Origin: Castanea sativa | Taxonomy: Eukaryota > Streptophyta > Magnoliopsida > Fagales > Fagaceae | Assembly (NCBI RefSeq): GCF_040712315.1 | Contig: NC_134013.1 | Location: 83,086,001 to 83,150,000, forward strand | Direction: 5' to 3' | DNA length: 64,000 nt | Shown: piece by piece, positions 22,055 through 34,123 of the stretch | How the letters are laid out: each line of letters opens with the position of its first letter | Numbering within the stretch: position 1 is the stretch's first letter | Made by a program: the position numbers and the translations under genes | Notes under the pieces: model-generated | What the model was told of the DNA's origin: nothing | The model's database searches: none | What the model saw: the letters and a program-made list of their open reading frames with translations, nothing else

Positions 22055-24032
22055 GGATGGTCGGAATTGACCTCGGTTGATTTTAGTAGAAGACTAAAAC
22101 GGCCTTACCAACCGTCGTTGACCATTAACCAGAAGAGTAGCCTGGGTACCTAATTGGGCTGTCTCGGCCCAACTCAAGAAGCAAGCCACCTGATTAAGTA
22201 GAGTTCACATCTTTTTATTTGTTAAGATTAACCAAATCTCTCTTCTTCTTTTTTCCTATTTTAAATACCTACTTTTAAGATACAAGTTAAGGTAACATAC
22301 TCCATAAAAATATTGTTTTTTTTTTCTTTGTTTATTATTCATTTATTCTTCTTTTCGATGGTCATGTTTTTCCACCAACCATATTTTTTCAATAATTATA
22401 GATATGAATTATGACAATTTTCTTGTATTCTTACATTATAAATAAGACAATTTCTTGCGAAAAGTTTGGTAACTTAATTAATTGTCATATTTTAATGGTT
22501 TTTTTTTTTTTTTACTTTTTTATTTCATGAATGAATATGAGACCCATAATTTGAGGGGCAACCATCTTAAATTTTAGGGCATCATATGCATTATCAATAT
22601 TAACTAAATTAGACATCATGACTATACATTAATTCACAACTTACAACAACAAAATGCATGAAATTTGAGGCAAATTGCAAGGCAAAAAAGAGAAAACTAA
22701 GAGAAAATGATACCAACGTCAAGGAACTAGTCTCACTAATAAACTTTTGTCTTGGGTCTGAGAGTGACAATAGCATGGATGTCTTTTAGAAGATTTTGCC
22801 CAACTTATCAAACCTACCCCAGTCCAATAAACAAGGAGTTGTAGAGATGAAATAAAAGAACAGAATTGTGAAGGTTGTTTCATTTTGTTCTCTTAAGTCT
22901 TAGATTTTTCATTTTGACCTACCAAATTTGGTTTTTTTGTCAAAATAGTCTTTCCATCCATATCTTAACTAGCAACAAAATGATGGTTTTGTTCTTTCTC
23001 TCTCAACAACCATATAATGACATATGTGAACTGATTAGTCATTTTCAAACTCGAATAAAACTTGGTGAACCAAAATAAAAAAATCTCAAATGCAAGGAGC
23101 CAAATTGAAAACGACCCCAAATACAAGGGTTAGAATTGTAAGTTGCTCATTTTTAAAAAAAGTTGAGCAAAACTAAAATAGAATCAAAGTCAATAAAGAT
23201 CATAATAAAAGATCTAAAGAATCATTGTGATATTTAAAACCGAAAAGGTTAATTGGATTTTGGACAATTTTCTTTAAACTTATTAAACAAATTTCAAATG
23301 ATCATCCAAATGGCAGATGGTTTTAGTCACATCTCACATGACTTATTTTTAATGAATCACATGACTTGTTTATATAATTTAATGAATTATAAAACTCAAA
23401 ATATGTGGATGGTTTTTATAAATGGTTGCATATAATTGTTTGAAGAATGTTCATCCAAACCTATTTATAAGAAAAACTTTGCCCTTACCAATAAATAATC
23501 ATGCTCTGAATTTTGTCTATGATAGGGGCGTTAAAAATGTGTTACTTGGTGTTGTTATTTGGAAATTCAGGGCAGCCAAGAAGTCCAAAAATGTTGCCTA
23601 TCATAGGGAAGTTAAAACATATTTTATTTGGGGTTGTTAATTGGAATGCAGACCAAGGTTACCAGAAACTTGGAATTGGGGATTAACTATCATTATTTCT
23701 CTGTTTCTTTTGGAGTATTTTATGTTAAATTACGTCAGCTTGCATGTGCCTTTTGAAGATAATATATTGTTTTATGATCCCATGTCTCATAGCTATAGTA
23801 CCCACTAGATGTAATGTTTAACACTAATCTTTTTTACCCCCCGGGAGTTATGCAATAAAATAATCGTAAAACACACTTTATGTTTGGCATTGGAAGGGTC
23901 ATTATCATATGCTTCCAAGTTGTATACATATGATTATGAGTGGTAAAAAAAGTCGTATCCATATGCTGAACTTTTTGGCTAAAATGGGAGAAGCTGGAAA
24001 TGTCATATCTACTTAAAATTTTAAAATGTTGT
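22055..24032. other. Intergenic, no gene seen
   Basis: The first 150 bases may be the old promoter and 5' UTR of the relic gene. Near 23515-23640 an imperfect duplication of about 75 bp is visible (CTATGATAGGGGCGTTAAAA and CTATCATAGGGAAGTTAAAA). The rest is AT-rich. Confidence 0.45.
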
Positions 24033-24048
24033 ACCAGCACAACAGTAT

Positions 24049-24072
24049 TTTTTTTTTTTTTTTGTTGAGGAA
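24049..24072 (-). mobile_element. Ultra-short poly-T insertion
   Basis: A poly-T run plus GTTGAGGAA lies between two perfect copies of ACCAGCACAACAGTAT (24033-24048 and 24073-24088), a 16-bp target duplication. Confidence 0.85.
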
Positions 24073-24258
24073 ACCAGCACAACAGTATCTATCTGCGTAT
24101 TAAATATACTAATTCAATAAATATAGTGATAAATGATATATCTAATTCTACACATAATTTCATAATATATTGAAGTTATCACCTATGAGTGGACAACACT
24201 TTTTGCCAAAATAACATACTATTGACTAAAAATAGTGTTTTTTTTTTTTTTATGGGAT

Positions 24259-24991
24259 TGTGGGGGGTGAAACGACCCCGCATGATGGCCTTTGGCCATG
24301 CAGGAGGCTTAACCTGCTTCCCCAAGTAAGATTTTGCTAAGTACGATGTCACCATACGCCGAGGATCCGAGGATTCTTCCGATGGGGTGATTTTCTCCTC
24401 CTGATATGGAATCCAGGACTTCATTATAAAGGTTAAGGGACGACTTGGTGAAGACCAATGGTTAAAAGGGGGGAATCCTTGAACATCCTAGAGGCACCGA
24501 TATTTGAGAAATACCAAAGATAAAGGCTGCTACTTCCGCATTAAAGACTCTGCACCTACCTCCCTGGCCGCATTAATGGGGAAGTGACCCATGAACAGTA
24601 GAAATGAAACTTCTGGTCACTATCCAGAGGCATTAAGGAGAAAAATATCTAGGGGGAAGGGGGTGAGAACAACACGTGGACAAAGTATCAGAAAGAGAAG
24701 TATTTAAAGGGGAACTTAAAACAATAGAAAGGGATCTTCTTTTTGTAACAAAAAAAGAAAAGAAAAGAAAAGAGAAATAATAGAAAAGGAGTTCTCGGCT
24801 TACGCTCGAGGAGATTTATATGCAATAATTGTTTGTTGTTAATAAATGTTTTTAGCTTTGGAATTGTTATCAAATCCCCAATACTTCTAACCTGGGTTTC
24901 AAGCCCACACTCTAGCAATTTATATTGTTGAAGGCTCATTGGGCCTGAGCCCGTGATTGTCTTTGGGTCCAGGTGCAATTGTGCACTTACA
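24259..24991 (+). repeat. 5' LTR of the Tat element
   Basis: It begins TGTGGGGGGTGAAACGACCC and ends GTGCACTTACA (TG...CA). The downstream two thirds are nearly identical to the 3' LTR (for example GTTAAGGGACGACT and ACCTGGGTTTCAAGCC). The first 170 bases differ in local blocks of substitutions and small indels rather than evenly spaced changes. Confidence 0.88.
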
Positions 24992-24993
24992 AT

Positions 24994-25011
24994 TGGCGCC
25001 GTCTGTGGGGA
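24994..25011 (+). other. Primer-binding site of the Tat element
   Basis: TGGCGCCGTCTGTGGGGA starts two bases after the LTR. The TGGCGCCG start is common in plant Ty3/gypsy elements. I do not assign the tRNA. Confidence 0.85.
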
Positions 25012-25038
25012 ACCTAGTCTAGAAGAGGTGGGGATAGG

Positions 25039-26400
25039 ATGGCAGGCTTAGGTTCTCACCATGCAGAATCACAGGGATCACAACCGGAAGATCATTTCGA
25101 ACGTCTCGAACATCGAAGGGATCGTGAGGGAAGTGTCCATACAGAATACCCAGGCGCTAGTCATACTCATGGTGGGGGTAGCACCACCCACGAGGAGGGT
25201 TCTAAATCCATGCAGAAGGAAATCAATCGTTTGAAGAGAAAGTTACGCCGTGCTAAGCGTAGGTTTTCACCGTCCTCATCTAATCCTTCCTCAGAGGAGG
25301 ATAGGGGAGGTGGCTACAACTCAAAGTCGCGCTCCCCCACCAGTGCAACGTCCTCCGGTGAGGAGGACGACCAGCCAACTCGCAGACGTAAAAAGCTTCA
25401 TTCTAGGGGCTTAGGCAACGATTCTATGAGTAGGGCGTTGCACCGACTCTCCAAATCTCCGTTTACACGGAGGATTGAGAAAGGAAGGCTTCCTAGGAGG
25501 TTTACCCAGCCCACTTTTACCATCTACAATGGCCGGACTGATCCAGTGGAGCACGTGAGTCACTTTAACCAGAGGATGGCGGTGCACTCTCATAACGAGA
25601 CCCTGATGTGTAAAGTTTTCCCCTCTAGCCTGGGACCCGTTGCTAGCGAGGTGGTTCAACGGCCTTAAATCTAGGTCTATAGGTTCGTTTTGGGGAGCTT
25701 ACTAGAGCATTCGCTTCGCGGTTCATTACGTGTAGCAGAGTAGCCTCGGCCATTGGACTCGCCGTTATCCATGACCACAGGAAGGGAGACGTTGAAAGCA
25801 TACTCCAACCGTTATTGGGAGACGTTTAATGAAATAGATGGTGACTTTGATGAGGTGGCGCTTAATACCTTTAAGGTAGGCCTTCCTACTGACCATGACC
25901 TGAGAAAGTCTTTGACTAAAAAGCCCGTTCACAGTGTACGCCGCCTCATGGACCGTATTGACGAGTACAAGAGAGTGGAGGAAGACCAACAGCAAGGAAA
26001 GGGTAAGGAGAGGGTTATCCCGCAGGAGAAAAGGGATTTCAGGTCGGACAGATACCACAATAACAGGCCGAGGAGAGATTACGTTGGGCAGTCCGGCTCG
26101 GCAGCACCTCAGGCCGTGAACACTGTGTTTCGAGAACCAGTACATCAGCTGCTGGAGAAAGTTCGCAAGGAACCCTTCTTCAAATGGCCTGGTAAGATGG
26201 CAGGAGACCCTGCGAAGAGGAATCAGAACCTTTTCTGCTAATACCATCAGGATGTGGGCCACACTACCGAGAATTGTCGGACCCTTGAGCCACTCTGAGC
26301 AAACCTTGTCGCTGAAGGAAAATCAAGCAACACTTGTGCCAACCTAGCGGCTAAATTAATCCGGCTCAAACAATTAGAGGAATAATTCATCTCGCCGGCT
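25039..26400 (+). pseudogene. gag of the Tat element, frameshifted
   Basis: An open frame from ATG 25039 to 25668 gives an acidic/basic low-complexity N-terminus, then the capsid-like start FTIYNGRTDPVEHVSHFNQR. Frame is lost near 25643 and again near 25698. It resumes at 25753-26241 with LKAYSNRYWETFNEIDGDFD and VGLPTDHDLRKSLTKKP, the rest of the Retrotrans_gag region. A zinc-knuckle-like segment (FC, stop, YHQDVGHTTENC) follows at 26234-26280, with a stop codon inside. More stops occur before 26400. Confidence 0.85.
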
Positions 26401-26529
26401 TTAGGAACAATTAATGTTATTTTTTGCTGCACCTGGCAGGACCGGTTCAGCTCCCACCAGGGTGATGGCAGTTTCCCATTCTCATGCCGAGGAGGCAGGC
26501 TGCAGGCCAAAGAGGTTAAAGGCCATTTT

Positions 26530-26700
26530 GCCCGTCTTGGGATTCTCCGAGGAGGATAAGGTTGGTACCATTCAACCTCATGATGATGCTCTTGTGGTCA
26601 CTCTTAGGATAGAGAATTATGATGTGAAGAGGGTGATGATAGATCGTGCGCCTGCAGATATCATGTACCCCGATCTATTTACAGGTTAAGATTGAAGCCG
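26530..26700 (+). pseudogene. Aspartic protease remnant of the Tat element
   Basis: HDDALVVTLRIENYDVKRVM then IDRAPADIMYPDLF aligns with the plant gypsy protease start, where the family has an Asp-x-Gly-Ser-type active site before ADIxY. Here the Gly-Ser is replaced (IDRAPADI), so the active site is lost. The frame ends shortly after at 26689. Confidence 0.7.
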
Positions 26701-27109
26701 AGGATCTTACTCCCTATGACTCGCCACTTATAAGCTTCGAGGAGAGCTGCGTGCCGAGGGACAGATCCGTGTGCCCGTTCAATCCGGATCGAAACGTGGA
26801 GGTGGATTTCATTGTCGTTGATGCGTACTCTCCATACACGACCATCCTTGCGACCTTGGCTGCACGCTCCTGGGGTCCGTGTCCTCTACCTTGCATGTTA
26901 AAGTTAAATTCCCATCGGGGAATGTGTTGAGGAGATCTTCGGCCTAATCGCGTCAGCAAGGCATATCACCGTAGTACCGCATCGCATTTAAGCCGAGTCT
27001 TCGCTTTAATCACCAAAAACTTATAGCAAAGACGCTCCCGATGCATCCGGAATGGTGATGAGAGGAGACACATTGTGAAGAGTTAGAGAAGTTTCCAGTA
27101 GCCGATGAC

Positions 27110-28726
27110 CCAGAGAGGTTCTTCCAAGTCGGCATACTTTTGCCACACCAAGAGAAGATCGAATTGTTAGAATTTCTGAAGGACAATATTGATGTTTTTG
27201 CTTGGGATCCTTATGAAGCTCCAGGCGTCGATCCGAGCTTCATTTGTCATCATTTAAATGTCAACCTAGCTATTGTTCCGAGAAGGTAGCCACTTCGGCG
27301 TTCTTCCAGAGAACATTCCGAGGCTGTGAAGGAAGAGGTGCTTAAACTCAAGAGGGCTGGGGCTATCAAAGAAGTTTTCTACCCCGAGTGGTTGGCCCAT
27401 ACAGTTGTTGTTAAAAAAAAGAATGGAACATGGAGGGTATGTGTGGACTTTACTGATCTGAACAAGGCCTGTCCCAAAGATTCGTTCCCAATGCCACGTA
27501 TTGATCAACTGGTGGATGCCACTGTCAGGCATCCTCGGATGAGTTTTCTGGACGCCTTCCAGGGTTACCACCAGATTCCCTTGGCATTGGAGGATCAAGA
27601 GAAAACTGCCTTCATTACTCTGACGGGGAATTATCATTATAAGGTCATGCCATTTGGTTTGAAGAATGCTGTGGCTACCTACCAAAGGATGATGACTAGA
27701 ATGTTCGAACAGCAACTGGGGAAGACCATTAAAGTATATGTGGATGATATGGTGGTTAAGAGCAAAACAATACCCTCACACGTGAGAGACTTAGCTGACA
27801 CCTTTCAGGTGTTAAGAAAGTACAAGCTGCGCCTTAATGCCTCAAAATGCTCTTTCGGCTTTGGGTCTGGAAAGTTTTTGGGGTACATGATCACCCATAG
27901 AGGCATAGAGGTAAACCCAGCACAGGTTAAGGCTATTCAGACTTGCCTCTCTCGAACTCCAAAAGAAATCTAGAAATTAACCGGAATGATTGTCGGCTTG
28001 AACAGATTTATATCTCGGTCAGCTGACCGATGTCGTCCTTTCTTTCAGTTGTTGAACAAGTGGAAAGGGTTTCAATGGACCGAGGACTGCGAGTTAGCTT
28101 TCCAACAGCTTAAGCGATATCTCTCTCGGCCACCCATTCTCTCTCGCCCGGAGGCACATGAGATTTTGTCTGCTTATTTGGCTGTGGCCGTCCACGCGGT
28201 CAGCCTTGTCCTCATAAGGGATGATAATGGTGTGCAAAGACCAGTATATTACGTTAGTAAGTCTTTAAATGATGCCGAGGTGCATTATCTACCCTTGGAG
28301 AAAGCGCTTCTGGCTGTAGTTCATGCCACACGAAAGCTTCCTCATTATTTTCAGTCCCATACTGTGGTGGTTCTTACCTAATTACCTCTCAAGGCAGTGC
28401 TGCGTAGCGCTGATTACTCGGGCAGGGTAGCAAAATGGGGAACCATTTTAGGGGCTTTTGACGTTAAATACAAGCCTCGCACCTCGGTGAAGGGCCAGGT
28501 CCTCGCTGACTTGGTGGTAGAGTTTACTAAACCATTGCTAGAAGAAACTTTAAAAGAAGCGCACACGGATGGAAAATCAGTTGGTGTGATCACGGCCGCA
28601 GTGCCTTCGACTTGGAAAGTGTACGTGGATGGGGCTGCTAATCGCAGGGTCCGGTGTTGGACTTGTTCTAATGTCCCCCGAGGGAATTGTCTTCGAAAAA
28701 TCTCGAGATTAGCATTCTCACACTAA
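27110..28726 (+). pseudogene. Reverse transcriptase and RNase H of the Tat element
   Basis: One continuous frame spans at least 27287-28726, broken only by stops at 27287-27289, 27971-27973 and 28379-28381. The RT core shows WRVCVDFTDLNKACPKDSFP, the MSFLDAFQGYHQI stretch, MPFGLKNAVATYQ and the catalytic YVDD (27737-27748). The Ty3-type RNase H follows (RPVYYVSKSLNDAEVHYLPL, EKALLAVVHATRKLP). The stops at 27971 (KEI-stop-KLTG) and 28379 (VLT-stop-LPL) fall where relatives usually have Gln, consistent with CAG/CAA to TAG/TAA transitions. The rest of pol is far more damaged than this segment. Confidence 0.9.
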
Positions 28727-29078
28727 CAATGAGGCCGAGTATGAAGCAGTTGGTGGGCATGCACAGATGGTACGTAGGATGGGTGGAAAGGAAATCCATG
28801 TGTTCTCGGACTCGCTAGTGGTCGGCCAAGTCATGGGGACCATGGAGGCTAGAGACCCCGAATGGTGTGAATATTTGGCCCAGGTCGCCGTCGCTGAGCC
28901 AAGAACTCACTCCTTCATCCTAACTCACATCTTTAGAAGTGGAAACACCCATGCAGATTCTTTGGCTACGTTGGCGACATCCTCGGCTCAGGACTTGCCC
29001 AGGGTTATCCTCGTGGAGGATTTGTTGGAGCCAACTCTTACCGTCGTTAGTACGCTCACATTCATCGATAAGGCCTGA
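28600..29078 (+). pseudogene. Second (archaeal-type) RNase H domain of the Tat element
   Basis: WKVYVDGAANRR starts a second RNase H fold. A shift near 28727-28760 precedes NNEAEYEAVG, then IHVFSDSLVVGQVMG and NTHADSLATLA. The Asp of YVDGA, Glu of NEAEYEA, Asp of FSDS and Asp of HADSLA match the catalytic residues of aRNase H. Possession of this domain after the Ty3 RNase H marks the Tat lineage. Confidence 0.85.
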
Positions 29079-29089
29079 CCTAGTTGGAT

Positions 29090-30222
29090 CGACCCGTAAT
29101 AGCTTTTCTTAGGAATGATATCCTTCCCGAGGACAAATCCGTAAAAGATACATCGATGGCGCCACGTTTCTAGTTGTCCGAGGACCAGTGTCGTACAAAC
29201 GATCCTTCTCAGACCGTACCTGTCGTGTGTGCACCCCGAATCAACTAAGCATTGACGAGGAATTCGCATGAGGGAATTTGTGGAAGCCACACTAGGGGAA
29301 GATCCTTAGCTTGCGTAGCTCGACTCGTGGTTATTGGTGGCCCAATATGCGAGAGAGGCTCAGGATCATGCCGTAAAATGTGATCAATGTCGAGGTTCGC
29401 CCCTAATATTCATCAACCCGCGGGGTTCTCAACCCTCCCTCCAAATTCTTGGCCTTTGCGCAAGTGGGGATCGGGACATAGTGGGGCCATTTCCGAGAGC
29501 AAGTAGGAAATAAAAGATGGCTTCTTGTGGGAACGGACTATTTCACCAAAACGGGTAGAGGCCGAGCCCTTAGCAAATATCGAGATGTTGATTCCAAGAG
29601 GTTTGTCCGGAAAATATTGTCACTAGGTTCGTATACCACACACACTTATCTCGGACAATGGCGTTCAATTTGACAAGCAAGGCCTTTAGGCAATATTGTG
29701 GTGACATGGGTATCATAAACGTATACTCCACCCCAAACTTATCCTCGTGGAAATGGGCAAAGCCGAGGCCGTTAATAAGGTCATAGCCAGGGTCGAAGAA
29801 AAGGTTGGACGATGCAAAAGGCAGATGGGCAAGAACTCCCTCATGTTCTGTGGACGTATCGGACCACACCGCGCAGGTCCACGGGAGAAACGCCATTCTC
29901 TATGACTTATGGAGCCGAGGCGGTGATACCCTTAGAATTTGGCTTTCCCACCCTGAAGACGAGTTCTTTTAACCCCCAGAGCAACGATGGACTCCTGGAG
30001 AAAGATCTTGACTTACTTGAAGAACGACGCGAGGCAGCCATAGTTCAGATGGCTTATTATCAACAAAAACTTAAACGGGGATATGATGCCCACGTGAAGC
30101 TAAGGCCACTAGCGCCTGGGGATCTCGTATTAAGAAAGGTCAGGCACTTCAAGGAACCTGCAACTTGGGGTAAGCTCGACCAACCGGGAAGGCCCCTATC
30201 GAATTGTTTCGCAGCTGTGTAG
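29090..30222 (+). pseudogene. Integrase of the Tat element, heavily frameshifted
   Basis: Fragments in several frames show a zinc-binding remnant (KCDQC near 29380), then the DDE residues in order: Asp in VGTDYFTK (29536-29538), Asp in SDNGVQFD (29654-29656) and Glu in NGQ(A)EAVNKV (29765-29767, after a one-base insertion). The last open frame (29812-30222) holds LPHVLWTYRTTPRRSTGETP and FSMTYGAEAVIPLE, then GYDAHVKLRPLAPGDLVLRK, the C-terminal part typical of this clade. Confidence 0.85.
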
Positions 30223-30373
30223 GTCGTACCGGCTAGCTGATCTAGATGAAAGAATTGTACCACGCCCATGGAATGTAAATAAACTGCGAAGGTATTATTA
30301 TTAATAAAGTGTGTTTTTGTTTGTAATCAGTTCAAAGTTGTAAATACCGCAGGAGTTTCCAACTACTATCCTT

Positions 30374-31215
30374 AACATTTGAAGTTACTACTCTTAAGAA
30401 TCAAACAGAAACTTGGTTAAGTGTAGTTCTCGGACCACAAACCTTGTGAAAATTGATATCTTTTCATTCGTTAAACAGAACCTTAGTTATGCCGGGTCCT
30501 CGGACCTCCTATTTTGGGAAAATTAACATTTGAAGTTAGTACTCTTAAGAATCAAACAGAAACTTGGTTAAGTGTAGTCCTCGGACCACAAACCTTGTGG
30601 AAATTGATATCTTTTCATTCGTTAAACAGAACCTTAGTTATGCCGGGTCCTCGGACCTCCTACTTTGGGAAAATTAACATTTGAAGTTACTACTCTTAAG
30701 AATCAAACAGAAACTTGGTTAAGTGTAGTCCTCGGACCACAAACCTTGTGGAAATTGATATCTTTTCATTCGTTAAACAGAACCTTAGTTATGTCGGGTC
30801 CTCGGACCTCCTACTTTGAGAAAATTAACATTTGAAGTTACTACTCTTAAGAATCAAACAGAAACTTGGTTAAGTGTAGTCCTCGGACCACAAACCTTGT
30901 GGAAATTGATATCTTTTCATTCGTTAAACAGAACCTTAGTTATGCCGGGTCCTCGGACCTCCTACTTTAGGAAAATTAACATTTGAAGTTACTACTCTTA
31001 AGAATCAAACAGAAACTTGGTTAAGTGTAGTCCTCGGACCACAAACCTTGTGGAAATTGATATCTTTTCATTCGTTAAACAGAACCTTAGTTATGCCGGG
31101 TCATCGGACCTCCTACTTTGGAAAATTTACGTTTGAAGTTACAACTGTTAAGAATCAAACAGGAACTTGTCTAAGTACAGTCCTCGGACCGCAAATCTTG
31201 TCACTGTTCTTATTC
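30374..31215. repeat. 151-bp tandem array in the element's 3' region
   Basis: Units start at 30374, 30525, 30676, 30827, 30978 and about 31128 (the last partial). The period is exactly 151 bp for the first four steps and about 150 for the last. Each unit contains TCCTCGGACC twice in related halves of about 75 bp (AAACAGAAACTTGGTTAAG and AAACAGAACCTTAGTTATG), so it is a dimer of an older shorter unit. Copies are nearly identical except at the right edge. Confidence 0.93.
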
Positions 31216-31679
31216 TTATCATATGTTATAGGGAAATTATTATCTCTTCATTCGTTAATTTGGATCTTAAGTTCTTCATTTTTGAGTGACAAATCAATTA
31301 TTGTGAGGAATGGTCTTTGGACCTTACGCCCTACTGAAAGTAATACATCAGGTTACAAAGGTTTACCATCTAAGGTTATGCGAGTTATCTACACTGTGAC
31401 ATTATTTAATATCTAAGGTTATGTAGCAATTTAGAAGTCCTAATGGTTTGCATGGTGGAGTCATATTTATTCTGTTTTCCCTGTCAACTATTTGTTATTG
31501 TGAACTTTCGTGGCGAACACAAGAAGAATAAAGCAAAACAAAGACAACGATATTGAAAGCCGAATAAAAATGTTTTTCATTAATTATATACAAGGAAGGG
31601 GAGTACAAAAAAATTCCTAGACTAGGCCCTAAACTAGGGAAGGGGGGTCTTGGTGGGAGCCGCCGCGCCTCGCAGATCT

Positions 31680-34123
31680 TCAATTCCAGCTCAAAGGTGG
31701 ACAAGACTTGTTTCCTTTGTCTCGTTGAAGGAATGAGGGGCTCCACGCCCGGATCTCGCTCCTTCTCGGCACCACCGCACTCGTCCTTCTCTTTACGGGA
31801 ACCTTCGTGTTCGTAGGAGTAGGAACGAGCTCTTCCACCACAGGAGGAAGGGCAGAGAGGGCAAGAATACGAGGGTCTTCAATTTCCTCGTATGTCTGGG
31901 GAAGCCAAATGCTCTCGGGCTTCCTCGCCCGAAACTTGAAGAACCCCCGCCGCATTCATGGCCTCCCCCCAGACCTGCTGACTGTACTCACGGCACAAGG
32001 CCGCAAAAGCCTCTATCAGCTCCTCTTGCGTTTTGGTAACCCCCTCCTGATAACTGGCCTTCTTTGCGGCCTCTAGGGCGTGCTTGTGGGCATGAGCTTC
32101 CTTTTTCGCCCGTGTAAGCTCCTTTTCCAAGTCGAAGCGTGCTTGTTGGACTTGGGCAAGCTCGTCATCCTTTTGACGGAGGAGCTTACGCTGTCCCTCC
32201 ACTTGACTCCCCATCGTCTTCAAGCTGGCCTTGTCGCCGTTTCTCTCTCTTTTCAGGTCGGCCAGCTGTGAAGTGAGCTTCCCTTTCTCTGCCAGGGCCT
32301 GGTCTAGTGACCTTTCTGCCTCTTGTCTTAACTCCTGCTCCATCCCAGCGCGCTTTCGAGAATCCTCCACGAACTTCTTGGCCGCAAAAACCTCTTGGAT
32401 GGACTGCAAAAATGTTAGGAGGGTCAACGCAGTAAAGTGGTTATAAATAAATACATAATATAAGTGTGAGGTTGAACTTACCAGAGCTAAACCCCTTTTC
32501 AGTGAGAGGAACAGCTGCTGTCAGCCCATCTTCTCCAAGGATTCCATATCTTCGGGGCAATGAGAGGACGCTCCAACACCTCGGCTAGATGGTGGGCGTG
32601 GCCTTGTTGGACCGCCCGATGCCGAGCAGGGCAGGAATGGGGCGCCGTCCCACTCAAGTCAGAGACCAGGTGGTCGTGCTCGTCGCACCTCGGCCATTTC
32701 CCCGATCTCCCCACTCTCAACCGAGCCGGGCGTGCCCTTTGCCTTTGTCCGGCTTCGTTGTGGGCCAGCTCTTGCCGTTTTAGTTTTTTTGCTTTCTCCC
32801 CACCAGCCCCCTCGGCGTCCACCTTTCTCTTCTTCTTAGAATCATCTGTGGGAGGTTTTGTCTCTGGCTGAGGAGGGGGTGGTGGCAAAGCAAGGTAGCT
32901 TGGGCTCCTTTTGCTCATTTCTTTGCCACTCGGGCACCTCTATCGGCCATGAGATCCTTAAGCTTGTCCATTTCTTCTTCGATTGAACCGTCGTCCGGAC
33001 GCGCTACCACTAGACCCGCGATCCCGTAGGCCTCGGCTTCTTCTTCCTCCTCGTCGAGGATAACAAATGGGTTTCCGCGAGGTCGTGGAGAGTCCTCGAG
33101 CCGGAAGTGTTCGATCTCCTCGTCCAAAGTGTTTGAAGAGGACACTCGCTCCTCCGGGACAAGAATGCCCCGAGAATGCACGGTGAGGGGGATCGCCGCT
33201 ATGGGCCGTATGTGCAAAACGGTGAGGTGCGTTGTGGAGATCGTGGTCGTCCAAAAAGTGGGGCCGGGCTACGTTTATCTTCTTTCGCCTTCGTCACCCG
33301 CGACTATGGCGTTTTCTATCTCCCCGGAAGTCCGAAGAAATGGGATCGGCATTCCCTTAATCAGATGGAGCCCCGAGTTGTAGGTCCTCGCCGACAAACA
33401 CCTCGGAGCGCAATACTCGATTTAGATCTACAACGTTGCGTGGCTCAAGCGTGGGCGCACGTGTGTTGCCTATCTCGCAGAAAGACATCGAAGCAAACGA
33501 ACATGGTCGCATTCACACAACATATAATAAACTTAAACAAACATGAATACATATGAATACGCATTTTTGTGAGTGTTAGAGGAAGTTGTGCGGTGGGGAG
33601 GTTAATCCTAAGGTGTCGCACCTGATCCCCCCCACTTAATCGTGCAAAGTGAGGCCGTCGTGCCGCTCCTGCAGACGATCGTGTAGTCATCCTTCATGCC
33701 TTTGTTGGATTTGGGCAGACAGGAGATTAGCCTAACGACGCTGGAGCGGGATTTAATGTAGTAACCTACATTGGTGAGTTTATGGCACTCGTACAGAAAG
33801 ACGACATCGTGCCAGGTGAGGTTTAGGCCCATTTGCTCGTTTAGAGCATCGACGCTACCCAAAACTCTAAAAACATTTGAGGTGCACTGATCGGGACACA
33901 ACCGGTGGTTGCGAAGGTACTCCCTGGTTACGGGTTTCATTGGGAGGGTCATCCCACCTTCTACGAAGGCAACCATTGGGATGATGACCTCTCCGGTTTT
34001 CCTAGAACCGGCCACGGCCTCCGCCAGGCAATATTTTAAACCTACATCGCTGGGAATGTGATACTTGGCTCTGAAGCCTTCCATTCCAGCGGCGGTATCA
34101 ACTAGACACTTAAATTTTCCCAT
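31680..34123 (-). pseudogene. Antisense, intron-containing gene of the Tat element
   Basis: Opposite strand to gag-pol. Exon 1 is 34123-33622 (ATG at 34123), ending ATCAG at a GTGCGA donor. Exon 2 starts near 33473 after GCGAG, with frame damage between about 33470 and 33220, and continues to an acidic, Pro/Lys-rich region (32918-32499). Another canonical donor (CTCTG, then GTAAGTT) lies at 32482 and an acceptor (TTTTTGCAG) at 32404. The last exon (32403-31879 and on) is a long alanine/glutamate/lysine-rich coiled coil. Exon 1 contains MTLPMKPVTREYLRNHRLCP and SCLPKSNKGMKDD, which resemble the plant 'putative gypsy type transposon' family (Pfam Transposase_28). Function unknown. Confidence 0.75.

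Noticed and set aside
21976..22078. Plus-strand reading IAIDDEAAEIRHVASVLSLL as a gene piece
   Set aside because: The minus-strand reading explains the sequence better: ENARHMAN motif, position in the syntenic block and a canonical donor. The plus reading has no recognised match.
25765..26262. 165-codon minus-strand frame opposite gag
   Set aside because: Shadow of the gag coding strand, with no similarity I recognise and no splice or promoter context.
30374..31215. Regular repeats that might suggest a CRISPR-like array
   Set aside because: The 151-bp units are contiguous with no unique spacers and lie in the 3' region of a plant retrotransposon.
32560..32871. Plus-strand frames across 31.8-33.5 kb
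   Set aside because: Shadows of the minus-strand antisense gene of the Tat element; the minus frame has domain similarity and matching splice sites in a second copy.
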